A stretch of DNA of 64,000 nucleotides from Phytophthora sp. 'mugwort' (Eukaryota; Oomycota; Peronosporomycetes; Peronosporales; Peronosporaceae), in contig JAUCEF010000013.1 of the NCBI GenBank assembly GCA_033558025.1, positions 1,295,001 to 1,359,000 of the forward strand, read 5' to 3'. Position numbers and translations under genes: made by a program. Shown here piece by piece: positions 12,124-23,539 of the stretch. Position 1 is the stretch's first letter. The number at the start of each line of letters is the position of its first letter. A model generated the notes under the pieces. That model worked only from the letters and a program-made list of their open reading frames with translations, made no database searches and had not been told where the DNA came from.

Positions 12124-15100
12124 TTAAAACCCAAAGCGACGAGGACGGGGTGGGCGCCTTGCTGTCTTTACAGAGCTAGCGGGTGAATCTACTCGTCCAG
12201 GCTCTGCCACCGTCATGCGCTGTTTCTTGTGTTGACGACTTGTCGCGAGTCGCTTTTCCAAATCTTCCCTGGCCTCTTCGTCCTTGGCATGCAGCGACGC
12301 TTCCATTTCCTGCTCCATCTCCACTGCTTCTTCCTTTTCCTTCATCCGCTTGAGTAATCGCGATTGGAACGATTCTTTCACACTAAAGAACATGGGACCA
12401 AGCTCTGCCAGCCACTCACCTTCCACGGCTGTTGCACACTGCATATACTCTTTGCTGGTGTAAATAAGCTCATGATAAACGACAAAATCTGGCGTGTAAC
12501 CAAGACCAAACAGCGCCGCACTCGGGTGCAGGTTACACGGCATACCCGTCAGCATATTCACATACTCGCCGATTCCCTTGATTTGAGCCGAATTGTAGAA
12601 ATACGCAGAGCAAATTGCCTTACGAACGACGTCCCAGCGTCCTTCACATGAACGAAGCCGCACATGCTGCTGCTTCATGATGTCTGCTAGCTGCTCACGC
12701 ACCTCACGAGCCTTGCGTAACCCTTTTGCATGAATAAAATGGTCAGAACACCATTGAGATGAGTGGCGGTTAGCCTCCCATTGGTGATATACATTCAGCA
12801 GTGTCAGGTGATCACTTTCAGGCACAAAAAACTTCTCACGGGCAGCGTCACTCTCTTCCTCGCGATCCTTTGGACGGAAAAACACACTTGGAACTGAGAG
12901 CATACTCACAACGATCAAAACTTCGGACGTGCAGCCCAGTTGCTCACTAAATAACAGCATCTTTGCTAAAGGCGGGTCCAGTGGAAAGACGACCATTTTC
13001 TTGCCAATTTCAGTGAGTTCTCCAGTATTGTCCAGAGCTCCCAGCACCCAAAGCTGATACATCGAGTTAATGATATTATCTTGTGGCGGTGGATCCATGA
13101 AATCAAACTCGAGCAAGTTAGAAACTCCAAGCGACTTGAGCAGCAGCACGACGTAACCCAAATTTGTGCGCTGGATTTCTGGAATCTGCGCCTCAAGCAA
13201 TTCGTTCACAAACTGTCGCTGCGTGTACAACCGATAGGCTACACCGGGACCCGTACGACCAGCACGACCCGCACGTTGGTTGGCGTTTTGCTGACTGATG
13301 GGACTTACTTGCAACGCGTCCATGCCAATCTTCGGGTTGTACACTTTCACCTTGCAAAAGCCCGTGTCGAGAACGTACTTGATACCGTCCACAGTAAGCG
13401 ACGTCTCGGCAATATTCGTCGACACGATACATTTCCGGATGTCAGAGGCGTCGAAAATCTTGGCTTGCAAATCTGCTGGAAGCTGAGAATACATGGGAAG
13501 AACCATCAGTGGTGGTGCCCCATCCAACTTACCCATCCGATCTGCCAGCACGTAGCACGTGGCTTCAATGTCTTCTTGGCCCGTCATAAACACCAAAATA
13601 TCACCTGGAGGATGTGACAAATGGATCTGCATGACTTGTTTCACTGCAGCGTCAACGTAATCTTCGCTAGGTGCTTTGGCATAGCGTGTGTCCACGTGGA
13701 ATGTTCGACCAGGGATGGTAAACATAGGTACACCACCAAAAAAGCTGGCGAACTTGTCTGCATCTAACGTAGCGGACGTCACGACGAGTTTGAAGTCGCT
13801 GCGACGCTGAACCACCTTGCGTAAGATACCGAAGAGCACGTCAGTATTGAGAGCACGTTCGTGGGCTTCGTCCATGATCACGCACGAGTACGAGTCGAGA
13901 TCCGCCTCACGTAGAGACTCGCGCAACAACACACCTTCCGTCATGTACTTGATGATGGTCTTGTCCGACGTCAAGTCTTCAAATCGGATGGCGTAACCCA
14001 CTTCTTCGCCCAGTGTGACATCCATTTCCTCACTGACACGTTGAGCCACCGACATCGCTGCCACACGACGCGGTTGCGTACAGCCAATCATTCCAAACTG
14101 AGCGTATCCTTCCTCACGCAAATACTGAGTGAGTTGCGTGGTCTTACCTGACCCCGTTTCGCCAACAATCACGACAATTTGGTTTTCTCGAATTACTTGC
14201 AGTAGTTCGTCACGACACTGGAAAATAGGGAGAAATTCTCGTTGCTGACGAAGTGTCCGAGTCTTGGCAAACACACTGACGGCCTTTTGCTTCTTTAAAT
14301 GCGTCGAGAACTGCGAGTCTTGCTTGTAATTCTCCGACTCCCCTTCTTCCTGTTTCTCTTCCTCCTCTTCATCCGATCCAGCGTCCTTCTTAACTCCAAT
14401 CGCATCGCCCATGCGCGAACCCCCCACTTCCCAGAACCTTTTCCTCATTTTATTCCGTTCGCGTTGCTCACGCACTTCCCGGAGCAGCTCGCTGCCTTTC
14501 CTCGCACACACGGCCATATCCGACGTTGGATCCTTGACCGTCGCCACCATCTCAACCTGCGTCGTGAACGCCACACGTCCGTCCAAGAACGGCGGCTTGG
14601 TGCTATGTACCATGATCTGCACTCTCGAGTCCAGTTCCTCGTCAAAGTCCGTGTCCACGCGTCCCGAAGCCACGACGCCACTGGTCAAAAGTCGGTTCTT
14701 CTCCCACGCCTCTTGATCCGCCGAGAGCGCGGACGCTCTAGCGGACATGCCCTTTAGCTTATTATCTCCTCTTGCTCGCGTCTGCTCCAGCTGCGCCTCT
14801 AGTGCCTTAAACTTCTCCTCATTACCCAAGAAAACGTGCCCTTCATGAGCTTCCACGCCCCCTGCATCATCGTTCAAGTAGAATTCCCGGTCGAAATCCT
14901 CCTCCACCTCGTCCTCGTACTGCTTCTTGGGGGGCTCCAGCTTCTCTCTGTGTCTATAAGTGCCTCCATCAGAGGGCACAGCGGATCTCTCTGGTCTCCT
15001 CGAGCTGCTGCTGTGTCTATGAACGCCTTCCCTCCTCGAACTGCTGCTGGACCTGCTGTATCTACTCCCATCACTTGTTCTGGGCGTCTCCGAGTGTTCC

Positions 15101-15555
15101 AGAGGCTCCTGAGGATGCTGCACACTCTGAAGACGTTCTGGTTCGTCCCATTCACTGGAATTGAGTCCTTTAGCGCGTTCTGAGCGCGACAATGAAGAGT
15201 TATTTAACGTCCCCCGGTCTGGTCGGTTTAAGGCCGTTTTGGAGCTCTCCGAGCCGCGAATTTCACGTTCCTTGCGCTTCTCCGTAGCCAGTTTGTCGAG
15301 ACCTAATAGAGACACGCGAGGGTGGCTGGAATCGCGCTCAAGACCGCGAGAGCGAAGCGCAAAGAGTCGCTCGGGGCTGCGACGAGAGGCATGTGAACGG
15401 TGCGAGATATTGGAGGATCTACTCGCGCTACGGCGGTGACGGCGCGGTAGCGATCTACTGTGACTGCGGCTGCGTCTGGAGGTGGAACGAGGCGAGCGTC
15501 GACTGCCCCGCGAGCGAGAGCGACTGCGTCGCAAGACGTCCCTGGAGCGAGCCAT
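12124..15555 (-). CDS. PRP16: Pre-mRNA-splicing DEAH-box ATPase PRP16/DHX38
   Basis: An intact 1143-codon single-exon gene. PRP16 is the spliceosomal ATPase that remodels the spliceosome after the first transesterification step and proofreads it, acting in the nucleus. An arginine/serine-rich tail occupies residues 1-60 and a charged low-complexity region runs to about 240. A PRP16-specific linker follows, then RecA1 with P-loop GETGSGKT (about 464-471), DEAH (about 562-565) and SAT (about 593). RecA2 carries QRAGRAGR (about 760-767). The winged-helix, ratchet and OB-fold region runs to about 1060, with PRP16-type sequence such as IREKF-like [20 protein letters not shown] and [20 protein letters not shown]. 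Length and the order of motifs fit PRP16 rather than PRP2, PRP22 or PRP43, which lack this N-terminal linker. The start is the first ATG, directly before the RS tail. Only 151 bases separate it from the stop of the upstream channel gene. Confidence 0.96.
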   Translation of the reverse strand: MARSRDVLRRSRSRSRGSRRSPRSTSRRSRSHSRSLPRRHRRSASRSSNISHRSHASRRSPERLFALRSRGLERDSSHPRVSLLGLDKLATEKRKEREIRGSESSKTALNRPDRGTLNNSSLSRSERAKGLNSSEWDEPERLQSVQHPQEPLEHSETPRTSDGSRYSRSSSSSRREGVHRHSSSSRRPERSAVPSDGGTYRHREKLEPPKKQYEDEVEEDFDREFYLNDDAGGVEAHEGHVFLGNEEKFKALEAQLEQTRARGDNKLKGMSARASALSADQEAWEKNRLLTSGVVASGRVDTDFDEELDSRVQIMVHSTKPPFLDGRVAFTTQVEMVATVKDPTSDMAVCARKGSELLREVREQRERNKMRKRFWEVGGSRMGDAIGVKKDAGSDEEEEEKQEEGESENYKQDSQFSTHLKKQKAVSVFAKTRTLRQQREFLPIFQCRDELLQVIRENQIVVIVGETGSGKTTQLTQYLREEGYAQFGMIGCTQPRRVAAMSVAQRVSEEMDVTLGEEVGYAIRFEDLTSDKTIIKYMTEGVLLRESLREADLDSYSCVIMDEAHERALNTDVLFGILRKVVQRRSDFKLVVTSATLDADKFASFFGGVPMFTIPGRTFHVDTRYAKAPSEDYVDAAVKQVMQIHLSHPPGDILVFMTGQEDIEATCYVLADRMGKLDGAPPLMVLPMYSQLPADLQAKIFDASDIRKCIVSTNIAETSLTVDGIKYVLDTGFCKVKVYNPKIGMDALQVSPISQQNANQRAGRAGRTGPGVAYRLYTQRQFVNELLEAQIPEIQRTNLGYVVLLLKSLGVSNLLEFDFMDPPPQDNIINSMYQLWVLGALDNTGELTEIGKKMVVFPLDPPLAKMLLFSEQLGCTSEVLIVVSMLSVPSVFFRPKDREEESDAAREKFFVPESDHLTLLNVYHQWEANRHSSQWCSDHFIHAKGLRKAREVREQLADIMKQQHVRLRSCEGRWDVVRKAICSAYFYNSAQIKGIGEYVNMLTGMPCNLHPSAALFGLGYTPDFVVYHELIYTSKEYMQCATAVEGEWLAELGPMFFSVKESFQSRLLKRMKEKEEAVEMEQEMEASLHAKDEEAREDLEKRLATSRQHKKQRMTVAEPGRVDSPASSVKTARRPPRPRRFGF

Positions 15556-15706
15556 TTTGCTGCGAAGTATCGTTTCTAATTGATCTATACATTAGAAATA
15601 TGTATAGTGCCACTTGTGGTTTTAGCAGTATAACTGTATACATCCCATATGGTATACAATATTATTTAGTAAACATTATGTTCAAATATTATTGTTCAGG
15701 CATTTG
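15556..15706. promoter_or_regulatory. Short intergenic spacer holding the PRP16 promoter
   Basis: This 151-base AT-rich spacer lies between the stop of the channel gene and the PRP16 start, both on the minus strand. It must carry both the channel 3' end and the PRP16 core promoter unless the latter extends into the channel gene. No clear oomycete initiator (TCATTY-like) could be identified, so the assignment rests on position alone. Confidence 0.35.
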
Positions 15707-18700
15707 CTAAATGTCGTTCTGTGCATTGAGACCAGTGCCTTTTCTAGGCAATGCACTGCGTATTACGAGCTCTGAAGGCATGTTTTGTTCGAGTGAAGAT
15801 GTCAAGACGTCAGCATTCTCAACGTCGTAGCTAGTAGACATACCAAAAGCGTCAATGCCGACGCGACTGCTTCGACGCTTCGAGTTACGTCGTTCCAGGG
15901 CTGATCCGAGGACTGCGATTGAACTAGCATGACCTTCAAAATGACTAGCTTGGTCCTGCGTTCCCTCAAGATTGGATGGGAAACTCGAGCGAGTATGAAG
16001 TTGGCTTGGTCGTCGAGTGAGTTTTGTGAGTAACCCGACGGTAGCCGACTTTCCAGAATCGCCGATCGTTTTTCTTACATCTAGAGTCGTATTTGCTTTC
16101 TGCCGACGCCATAATTGTTCTGTCAACATTGGTTCCTTCTCTGGCGATTTGGCTCCGAATGTCTGACTCGAGACGTCAGTTGTCTGAGATATTAAAGGTG
16201 ATTTGTTCAATTCAGAAAATGATCCCAGTCTGCTCACTGGCACAAGACTTTCTGCTGCTTTAGCTGGTCCGTTTAGTGGGAAAGATGGTTTGGTCGTCCC
16301 TTCCTTTTCCAGAGAGCTGTCGGTACTTCTTTGAATCTCTGAATTGAGGTTCGACGAGCCCTTGCGTCGCCTCATTTTTGTCCTTGCGGGTGGAGACGAC
16401 GTCTCAGTGTAGTCTGCGCCCCGTGACTCGCTTCCAGTACAAGTTTTCTTTGCGTTAGTGTCACGTAACTGAGTATGACAACTCTCGCAGTACAATTTAT
16501 CTCGAACTTGCGTTTGCCTTTCCAAACGCTTAATGCTGGCCGCCATTGAAGTCATAACGTTCATCATATTGGCTAATGTTGCCTCCAGGCCTTCGATGCG
16601 CGAATCCGCGACTGGTTCGACTTTTCTAGCTGTTTCTGTAGGTCTCAAGTGAACACTTTCATCATTGTTGACCATCTTGGAGGACTTTCCTAACGAATTT
16701 CGCCGAAGTTTCGGATTAGTGTCGACTCCGGTAGCCGCATTTTCAAATGTTTGAGACGATACCCCCGTCAGACCCGGGTGGAAATTCTGGAAACCATACT
16801 TGATAGACTCATCTCGTCTGTTGACATCAATCCGATCGACCAACGCTTGAGCTGCTTCCGTGGATGTGACGGTAGCCTGGACATTTAGTCGAGAGAAGCC
16901 TGTAGTACCAAGCGTGCGTCGCCGCTCTGCCACTGCGTCGACAACTTCATCCCACGGGAATGGAATTTCTTTCTTCTCAATGCAGCTCTTAATCATCATA
17001 GTTAACACATGTCTACGATCCTCAGGGTATCGAGAAATGATGCGTTGGAAAGTAGCACGCGAAAAAACGCAAATTTCAACATAAGTAGCCGCTCGAATGT
17101 TGGCCGTGCGCTTGTAATTCATCAACAAACTCATCTCGCCAAACGCCTGTCCTGGATACAGCAAAATCTGAGCTCTCGCCAACTTCGTTGGCTGCTTTTC
17201 GTCGGGATTGATCTCGTATTTGCTGGTGTGGGGATGCACTTGAGCCCGCTTATCGTTGTCCATGGAACTACGCCGAAAAAGTGACTTCGCACTGACCTTT
17301 GAGTGCGAAGATTGACTGGAGACTCGCTCTCGTTTCATCTCGCCTGGTCTGCTTTCTCTTTCGGAACTTTCTGATGCGGTATCCATGATTTTGTCAGCCG
17401 CTGAAAACATTTCCGACCCGCCACTTCTAGTACTGGGCAGGATTGCTACATTCGTCGGTTCCTGGGATTTTGCCGGGTCCGAGAGCTCACAAATGCCGCG
17501 GTTGATCATGAACATCTCGTCCCCCGTATCCCCTTTTCGAACAATGTAATCATCAGGAAGGTAAACTCGAATGGCCAAGTTCAAGATGATTTGTGTCGCG
17601 AAATCCGGAGAACAGCTTTCCCAGAATGGGATTTTCATGACCAAATTCATGTATTTGTAAAGCCCGACCTCGAGCCCTAGCGTGTGAGCTAGTTCTCTTT
17701 GGAACTTGACAATATCTCCGTCCAACGACCGGTATTCGGTCCACACGTGCGTGTAATATTGGTGCACCCGCTCTTGCAACTTAAGTGGTAAACCCATTTT
17801 GTCCATTGTAGCAAACACACTTTCCATCTTCTGACGGTACGTTGTCGTGTTGGCATTGAAATTGGAAACAAGCATCGCGACGTTACCGAAGATGATAGCG
17901 AGGATGACGGAGCCGGTGAGAATCACAAAGGTCGAGAACAAGTTTTCGTCCCAGGTGCCAGTGACACTTCCCTGGCCTTGAATGAGCTGCACGGCATAGT
18001 AAAACGATGTCACGTATTGCTCACCGACGTTCGTGTCAAACCGCCGACCGGTTATCGAGTGCCAAACGCAGGCCATATAGTGCGTCACAAGTAGCACAAG
18101 CCAAATGAGTTTAGCGATCCCCAATAAGTGTGCATAACGAGAATACTGAAACCACGAAATGAGCTGCTTGTTATCGCGAAAAACGCGTTTCGGGAGCACA
18201 CTTTGCTCTACGAAGAAGAGATGCAGCAAGCGAAAGGAAATCAGTGCGACATCGTAGCAGAGGAGGAATCTCGGTGCGTGGTCCCAGTTGGAGGTAGAAT
18301 AATACACGAGATCTACAGGCATGGCAGAGACCATCTCGAGGCCAAACCACTTGTTCACATGCTTGCGAGCAATCTCACTCCGGGACGTCACGAGCTCGCG
18401 TTGGCGCATGAACGCCGTGTTAAAAGTCAAGATGAGATCAACAAGGTGCATGAGCTGAAGAGTTAAACCTGTGCACACGGTTCCGCTTGACCCGCTTGGG
18501 TAAAAACTTAATACGAACGGGAGATAAAAGAGTTCAAACTGCTTGACGCCAAACATGACGAATCCGTGAAGCCTGCACGTCCAACTACCGGGAGAAATGG
18601 GCGACGTCACGGTTTTCCACACGTATCGCCATGTTTTGCGCCTTATCAACAACAAGACAATGCGCCGAGGCGTGAGCAAGCGCCACTTGGAGCCTTTAGA

Positions 18701-19039
18701 CTTGTCACCGTAGACCGTGTCAATAATTGCGTGTCTTAATTTGCCTCCGTCGACATTGTTCTTGGACACCTTCCGCAACTGGAAGCGGTCCATCATGGCT
18801 TCGTAGTCGGCCGACTTGAGCTGGAGATCATATAGGTTTCGACTGGTCAATCTGGTCATGAGCAAACCGGATCGAGTCACCCGGTCTGACCCCATGCGCT
18901 TGATGATGGGGATACGTGGATTGCTCTGCATGGCGGACGAATCTGCTCTGGTGCAGGTGGAATATGTGTCAAAGTTTATAAGTTTAAACTGACGAGTACA
19001 GCGGTCGAGTTCTGCCATAAATACCGCACAAAAGGACAC
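15707..19039 (-). CDS. Cyclic-nucleotide-binding, voltage-gated-type cation channel
   Basis: An intact 1110-codon gene. Residues about 140-420 form six membrane segments of an ion-transport domain, beginning after an N-terminal cytosolic region and including LFYLPFVLSFYPSG as S1. The pore region is at about 345-375 (SFYYAVQLIQGQGSVTGTW), followed by S6 (VILAIIFGNVAMLVSNFNAN). A C-linker (YYTHVWTEYRSLDGDIVKF) comes next, then a cyclic-nucleotide-binding domain whose first strands are VYLPDDYIVRKGDTGDEMF at about 490-510. The phosphate-binding cassette is FGEMSLLMNYKRTANIRAA at about 632-650, keeping the R-T/x-A-N-x-R pattern. Between these halves lies an unusual insert of about 110 residues rich in serine and charged residues. 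The filter lacks the usual G-Y/F-G. A 400-residue low-complexity tail follows, containing one CxxC pair (ESCHTQ). It probably sits in the plasma or flagellar membrane; that location is inference. The start chosen is the first ATG, and an internal ATG at about codon 36 is an alternative. Confidence 0.92.
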   Translation of the reverse strand: MSFCAVFMAELDRCTRQFKLINFDTYSTCTRADSSAMQSNPRIPIIKRMGSDRVTRSGLLMTRLTSRNLYDLQLKSADYEAMMDRFQLRKVSKNNVDGGKLRHAIIDTVYGDKSKGSKWRLLTPRRIVLLLIRRKTWRYVWKTVTSPISPGSWTCRLHGFVMFGVKQFELFYLPFVLSFYPSGSSGTVCTGLTLQLMHLVDLILTFNTAFMRQRELVTSRSEIARKHVNKWFGLEMVSAMPVDLVYYSTSNWDHAPRFLLCYDVALISFRLLHLFFVEQSVLPKRVFRDNKQLISWFQYSRYAHLLGIAKLIWLVLLVTHYMACVWHSITGRRFDTNVGEQYVTSFYYAVQLIQGQGSVTGTWDENLFSTFVILTGSVILAIIFGNVAMLVSNFNANTTTYRQKMESVFATMDKMGLPLKLQERVHQYYTHVWTEYRSLDGDIVKFQRELAHTLGLEVGLYKYMNLVMKIPFWESCSPDFATQIILNLAIRVYLPDDYIVRKGDTGDEMFMINRGICELSDPAKSQEPTNVAILPSTRSGGSEMFSAADKIMDTASESSERESRPGEMKRERVSSQSSHSKVSAKSLFRRSSMDNDKRAQVHPHTSKYEINPDEKQPTKLARAQILLYPGQAFGEMSLLMNYKRTANIRAATYVEICVFSRATFQRIISRYPEDRRHVLTMMIKSCIEKKEIPFPWDEVVDAVAERRRTLGTTGFSRLNVQATVTSTEAAQALVDRIDVNRRDESIKYGFQNFHPGLTGVSSQTFENAATGVDTNPKLRRNSLGKSSKMVNNDESVHLRPTETARKVEPVADSRIEGLEATLANMMNVMTSMAASIKRLERQTQVRDKLYCESCHTQLRDTNAKKTCTGSESRGADYTETSSPPARTKMRRRKGSSNLNSEIQRSTDSSLEKEGTTKPSFPLNGPAKAAESLVPVSRLGSFSELNKSPLISQTTDVSSQTFGAKSPEKEPMLTEQLWRRQKANTTLDVRKTIGDSGKSATVGLLTKLTRRPSQLHTRSSFPSNLEGTQDQASHFEGHASSIAVLGSALERRNSKRRSSRVGIDAFGMSTSYDVENADVLTSSLEQNMPSELVIRSALPRKGTGLNAQNDI

Positions 19040-19148
19040 GTCGCATCACTAATAACCCTGATCCGGATAAGGCTGTATTTATCACACTCACTAAACGAGT
19101 GGGTTTGTCAAGTGGTAGCTCGGAGCACGCAACGCACAAACCGTTTTG

Positions 19149-20370
19149 TTACCGACCTCGTCTCCTTGTTGGCTGCCGTGAAACTGGATGACATCGAGTT
19201 CTATGATAGCACCGAGTTCTAGGAAACAATAGTAAATGACAAAATTTGTGAAGTACTATCCCTCCCGGCGGTCCATCAGTATTATTGTTCAAGACTTCTT
19301 GCTTGGTACAACGGAGTAGAAATGGTTGATTTAATTCATTAATACCTCCATCTTCGTCCCGCGTGGGCTCGTCGTCAAGCGTAGGTATAGTCATCCTGGA
19401 TAAACAAAATCAAACAGCTAACAGCTCCCGAAGTCGATTCTGAATAGGCGTGCCTGACAGGATAATACTATGCAAAAAATGCGATGCCCTTCATCACCAC
19501 GTAGTCCCATTCTCGCGTAAGGAACGAGCTCTGATACCATCGTACGCTTCATACGTACTGATCGCAACACCTCAGCTGTCGGCACATCCTGTCTCGTTCC
19601 TCGGTACCCTGTTCCCACTTGTTTTTTTTTCCACTGACTTTTCATCTTCAAAACGGAACCACCTCCTTAATCAGCTGTTCGTAGCACTCACACGAAAATG
19701 ACGTTTTTACCCCCGTCCCAGACGCATCCAGGGCATTCATGCGGGACAGAACAATAGCATCTTCTCATACGATGCAGCTAAAAACGACGCCAACTGCACC
19801 GTTTTCCCCAGTCCCATGTCGTCGGCAGCAAAAGTTCGGACTTTTGCTGCCTCCCTCACGTAATACGTCGGGTTAGTTTCCACTTATCCAGTGTCATCTT
19901 CTTCTCTTCTCTTCTCTGCGTCTTCTTCTTCTTCTTCCTCTTCAACGTTTACATCCGGCTTTGGATTGTTGTAACGTTTTTCTCTCTTCATCCACCAAAA
20001 TCTCGCAATGTCGTCGAAACTCGAAGAGTCAACATCTATGCAACCTGCAGCAGCCTCCCTGTCTTGTTTCGACCTTTTCTCGGGCGACGTAGCTGCTCCC
20101 TGACCAGGGTTTAGCTCTTCTGATTCCATATTTTAATTATGCTACCTCGCATTTTCTAGTATTCTTGCTGTTGTCATTGCTTACTAATCGCGCAAATTTA
20201 GCTTGTGTTTTTTGCTTTCTACTGGAACGCGGCGAACAGTCGTAATCATCGATGCTACTGGAGGATGGGAGAAGTCGCTGGATCGACAGCTTCGGCTGTG
20301 TCGTCCGAGGATGGCGGCGGCGGGGAATGGATGCACGGGTAGGGAAGACAAAGACGCAGGTAGAGGAGGC
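19149..20370 (-). pseudogene. SNF2/ERCC6-like helicase remnant
   Basis: The pieces run in order on the minus strand. From about 20370 to 19884 there is an acidic and basic N-terminal region (including the stretch starting MESEELNPGQGAATSPEKRS at 20129). Then comes a Walker A block DDMGLGKTVQLASFLAASYE at about 19826-19767. A motif II-like RGDEGHRI lies near 19490, and motif III reads ILSGTPIQNRLRELLAV at about 19469-19415, followed by a stop. These are the SWI2/SNF2 ATPase signatures closest to the ERCC6/CSB group. Only the first RecA lobe is left, and linker stretches between motifs are deleted. Stops are present between all blocks, so no product is expected. Oomycete genomes carry many ERCC6-like copies; this one appears to be a dead duplicate. 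Confidence 0.75.
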
Positions 20371-20529
20371 GAAGAATAGTGTCAGTAGCGGCGAGAGAAG
20401 GTATGCAGTAACTTCGGACGTTTTATAAGGTTAGAGAACAGGTACGGTTTAATAATTAGGTTTAAGGATATTATCTAAATGAAATTTGTGATAACTGCAG
20501 GCTTGACACATAGCTTCACTCTCAGCCCT
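20371..20529. other. Short intergenic spacer
   Basis: Nothing recognisable lies between the SNF2 remnant and the ankyrin pseudogene. Confidence 0.4.
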
Positions 20530-22515
20530 CACCATTCCTCCTCATCGCGGCTGCTTGGCGAGGCTGGGTACATTTCCTGCAGCCATGCGACGATGTGTTT
20601 GTGGTTCGACTTGGAGCTGGCGTCTAGCAGAATCTCCTTGGCGTACTCGATCAGACTGGGGCGGTAGCTGTGACTGAAATGGAAGCACTGGAAGAGCAGC
20701 AGCTCGAACAGATTGGACGGACGTCGCCACAGCTCCACACTCGCAGGGGTGAGTGATGGTACATGGGTGTGTAACCAGACAGCTACACGCAGATGGCCAT
20801 TGCTCAAGGCGCCGTCGATGGCCTTCAGCGTGCAGCCCTCGAAGCGGTTTGAGTCGCCACTGGACTACGTCAAGATGGCCGTTCTCAGCAGCTCCGTCCA
20901 ATGCTTTGCTCGTGCATCCTTCCACTCGATGGCCATGGAGCCACTTCATTACCTCCAGGTGGCCATTAGCAGCAGCACAGTCCATCGCAGCAGTCGTGCA
21001 GCCTTCTGATCGGTTAAGGTGCAACCACCTTACCACTTCTAGATGCCCATTAGCTGCGGCGTCATCCATAGGCTCCGTTGGAAACCACTGGGAGCGATAT
21101 CTGTACAGCTCGGAATTCGAACGGAGACAATTTTTAACTCAGATGATTATCTGAGGCTGACACGAACATCTGAGTTAAAAATTTGTCTCCGTTCGAATTC
21201 CGAGCTCGTCTCTGCGTTGGTGACGTCACAAAAGGGAAATTTACAGGAACCACCGACGCATTTAGGTCTTGAAAGAACTGAATCATTTCCAAGCGGCCAT
21301 ACCTTGCAGCTTCATCCATCACACAATAATCTGGAACTTTCTGATTCGTGAAAATGCTCGATCAGCCATTTCACCAGGTCGAAGTGGCCCTCGCGAATGG
21401 CGTGGATCTTGCCTTTATACGCCCCGCTAAAGAAGAGCTCGGAAAAGAGTCTGTCGTCGCCATCTGATGTTTATCGTCCGGCGGGATGTTCCATCAACCA
21501 TTGCAGAATGTCGCGTTTGCCATAGACACGCGTGGACCATAGCGCAACGCCAACTGTTGGCCAATCCGAGTCTTCAGGGGGTGGCTCGTGCAGTGCTGCA
21601 ATCCTCTGCATCAGATCCAAGCGCCCCGATGAACCAAGTACTTAATGGCAACTCCAGCGCTGAAAGCATCACGTTGGAAGTAGCCGCAGTCCAGTTTCCA
21701 TTCGATCACATCAGGATGTGAGCAAAATTCAGCATATCCAGAGCGCACTTGCCTCGTGGTACTAGAAACTCGGCGAGTTTCAGGTCGCCCACGCATAGAG
21801 CCGTCTTGATCGCAATCGTAACCTGAGCTTCACCGATTTCGTGAGCAGAATACCGACACAACCAGCGCACAATCTCCAAATGTCCATTCTCAACAGCCTC
21901 CACGAGACTACGCCCACCCCAGTGCACCGTGTGACCCACAACATTGAGCTTCACCGCTCTTCCAGACGGAATGTAGCCATCTCCAGCGACCTCGTCGCTC
22001 TTCTTCAGCCTTTCTTGCTGCTGCACGTCATGCTCGAGCAGGAACGTCAGCACGTTTAAGTGTCCGTTTCTGGCTGCAAATTCCATGACTTCGACAGCCA
22101 CTTCACAGCTCTTAAAATGCTCGAAGATCCACTTAACAACCTCAAGGTCTCCTCTGCCCGCAGCAATCTTCAATGCCTCGGAGAACTGCCACTGATAGTA
22201 GTAGCGGTTAGACTGCAAGTTGCTGGCGAGCGACCAACTGGAGCTATTGCCAAGCGGCTGACGCGCCAGATCCAGTCCAGCAGCTTCAGGGATCCGACAT
22301 GGCACGCGTCGTGCAGCGACAAATTACGGTCCGGCCCAGAAAATCGGCGATGACGGCCTAAATCCTGCAGCGCGGCAGCGTCTTCTTGGTGGTCTAGCAC
22401 CGTGTCGACGCTCAGTAGTGGAGAATACATGACTGAGCAGTCTTCTCGTCCTCTTGTTCTCGCGGTAGATTGAAGAATGGCCATACGGCCAGGTCATCCA
22501 TTCGATTTCAACCAT
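20530..22515 (-). pseudogene. Ankyrin-repeat protein, frameshifted
   Basis: On the minus strand a continuous homology runs from a start near 22484 through frames at 22305-21706 and 21796-21611 and on to 21069-20542. Ankyrin units of the oomycete type are clear, for example AAANGHLEVVRWLHLNRSEG and AVENGHLEIVRWLCRYSAHE. The same architecture is found in the gene at 58034-59575: an opening region with VHWGGRSLVEAVENGHL, a middle region, then a C-terminal run of SEGCTTxAMDxAAxNGHLEVVKWLH units. At least five frameshifts break it (near 22300, 21715, 21620, 21330 and 20800), and a 40-base foldback at 21107-21206 lies where two units meet. Ankyrin proteins bind other proteins; no specific partner can be named. 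Confidence 0.8.
21107..21206. repeat. 40-base foldback inside the ankyrin pseudogene
   Basis: The left arm 21107-21145 and right arm 21167-21206 are reverse complements except for one missing base in the left arm. They are separated by 21 bases. The arms begin and end with AGCT and include GAATTC. No element with such ends was recognised elsewhere in the window. It looks like an inverted local duplication rather than a transposon. Confidence 0.85.
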
Positions 22516-23539
22516 ATCTAGTCGAAGGGAGCAGGGTACATAGCTGATGTTCGATAATCACGAAGCTCTCTAGATCACACTTGATTATGTTATGGTGACT
22601 ATATAAATACATATCCTTTTAAAACGATCTGAGTACAACGAGAGGACGGAACAACTTCAACAAGACATTGCGTTAGCAATGCATGACGAGCACGTGCGAC
22701 CAATGAAAAGAGGTGATGGGTGGACGTTAAAGCACGTTTGCTCTCGTGAGTGGCTAATAACTGGGTGAGCCCAGGTTCAACACGTGAGGTTAGCGTCAAT
22801 CCGGAGCTTCGCAGCTTTGGGATCTCTGGTCTTAGAGCTGACTCGCTTAGCGGCTTCAAAGTGCTGGAAGAGCACAGACTGAACCCCATATAACAGACTT
22901 TCTCGTGTGTTTTACTCTATCAGTCGGAAACAAAAATAACTATAATGGTTGTTGGCGGGAGTTGTCACGTTTTGCATCCTTCATCTTTCCAATGAATGCA
23001 ACATCACGATTTCGCATTTGCAATTTTCTTTAGCTAATATTAATCACGTTTTATACTGGAACAGCGAGGGTTATCGGAAAGTAAGCCCCGCTCAATACCA
23101 TATCGAGAGGTACGGTCGTTACCAAGAAAGACAGGCTGAGTTTACTGTGCATTTTACCTCTGTAAGAGACTGGATTCCACGGAATGGCTGCTTAAATAGT
23201 TTTGAAAGTTGGTCCATCATATTGTACTACCGGTAGCTAGCTGGCATGGAGGCTGATAAAATAAACTATTATGAGGCTTTCGTTCTTCAATGAAGGTTGT
23301 GGTTTCTACAGATTAGATGAATCGGAGAACGCCGGCATCGAGTGTTGGAGGTCGGAGTTTGCGGTGCGTTGATGAGCTTTCGCTGAGTTACAAACTGCAT
23401 TACCAACCCTACCTGTTTAAGTCTTCTGCGCAGGCTGCTACCTCATAAACCGTGAACCCTACCTTGCCCGACTGATATTATGAGTTTTATTTGAAATTAT
23501 GACAACAGCCAATCGGGAGGTGAAGTGGCATTCTATTTG
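22516..23539. other. Intergenic, no gene recognised
   Basis: About 1 kb between the ankyrin pseudogene and the LINE fragment. Small frames of 90-100 codons occur on both strands (22599-22889 minus, 22949-23236 plus), but they have no recognisable domain. Confidence 0.4.

Noticed and set aside
13081..13617. 178-codon open frame on the plus strand opposite PRP16
   Set aside because: It is the antisense shadow of a highly conserved helicase gene; its composition follows the codon positions of the real frame and it has no domain.
14299..14757. 152-codon plus-strand frame over the PRP16 N-terminal region
   Set aside because: Antisense of the low-complexity charged region, with no independent support.
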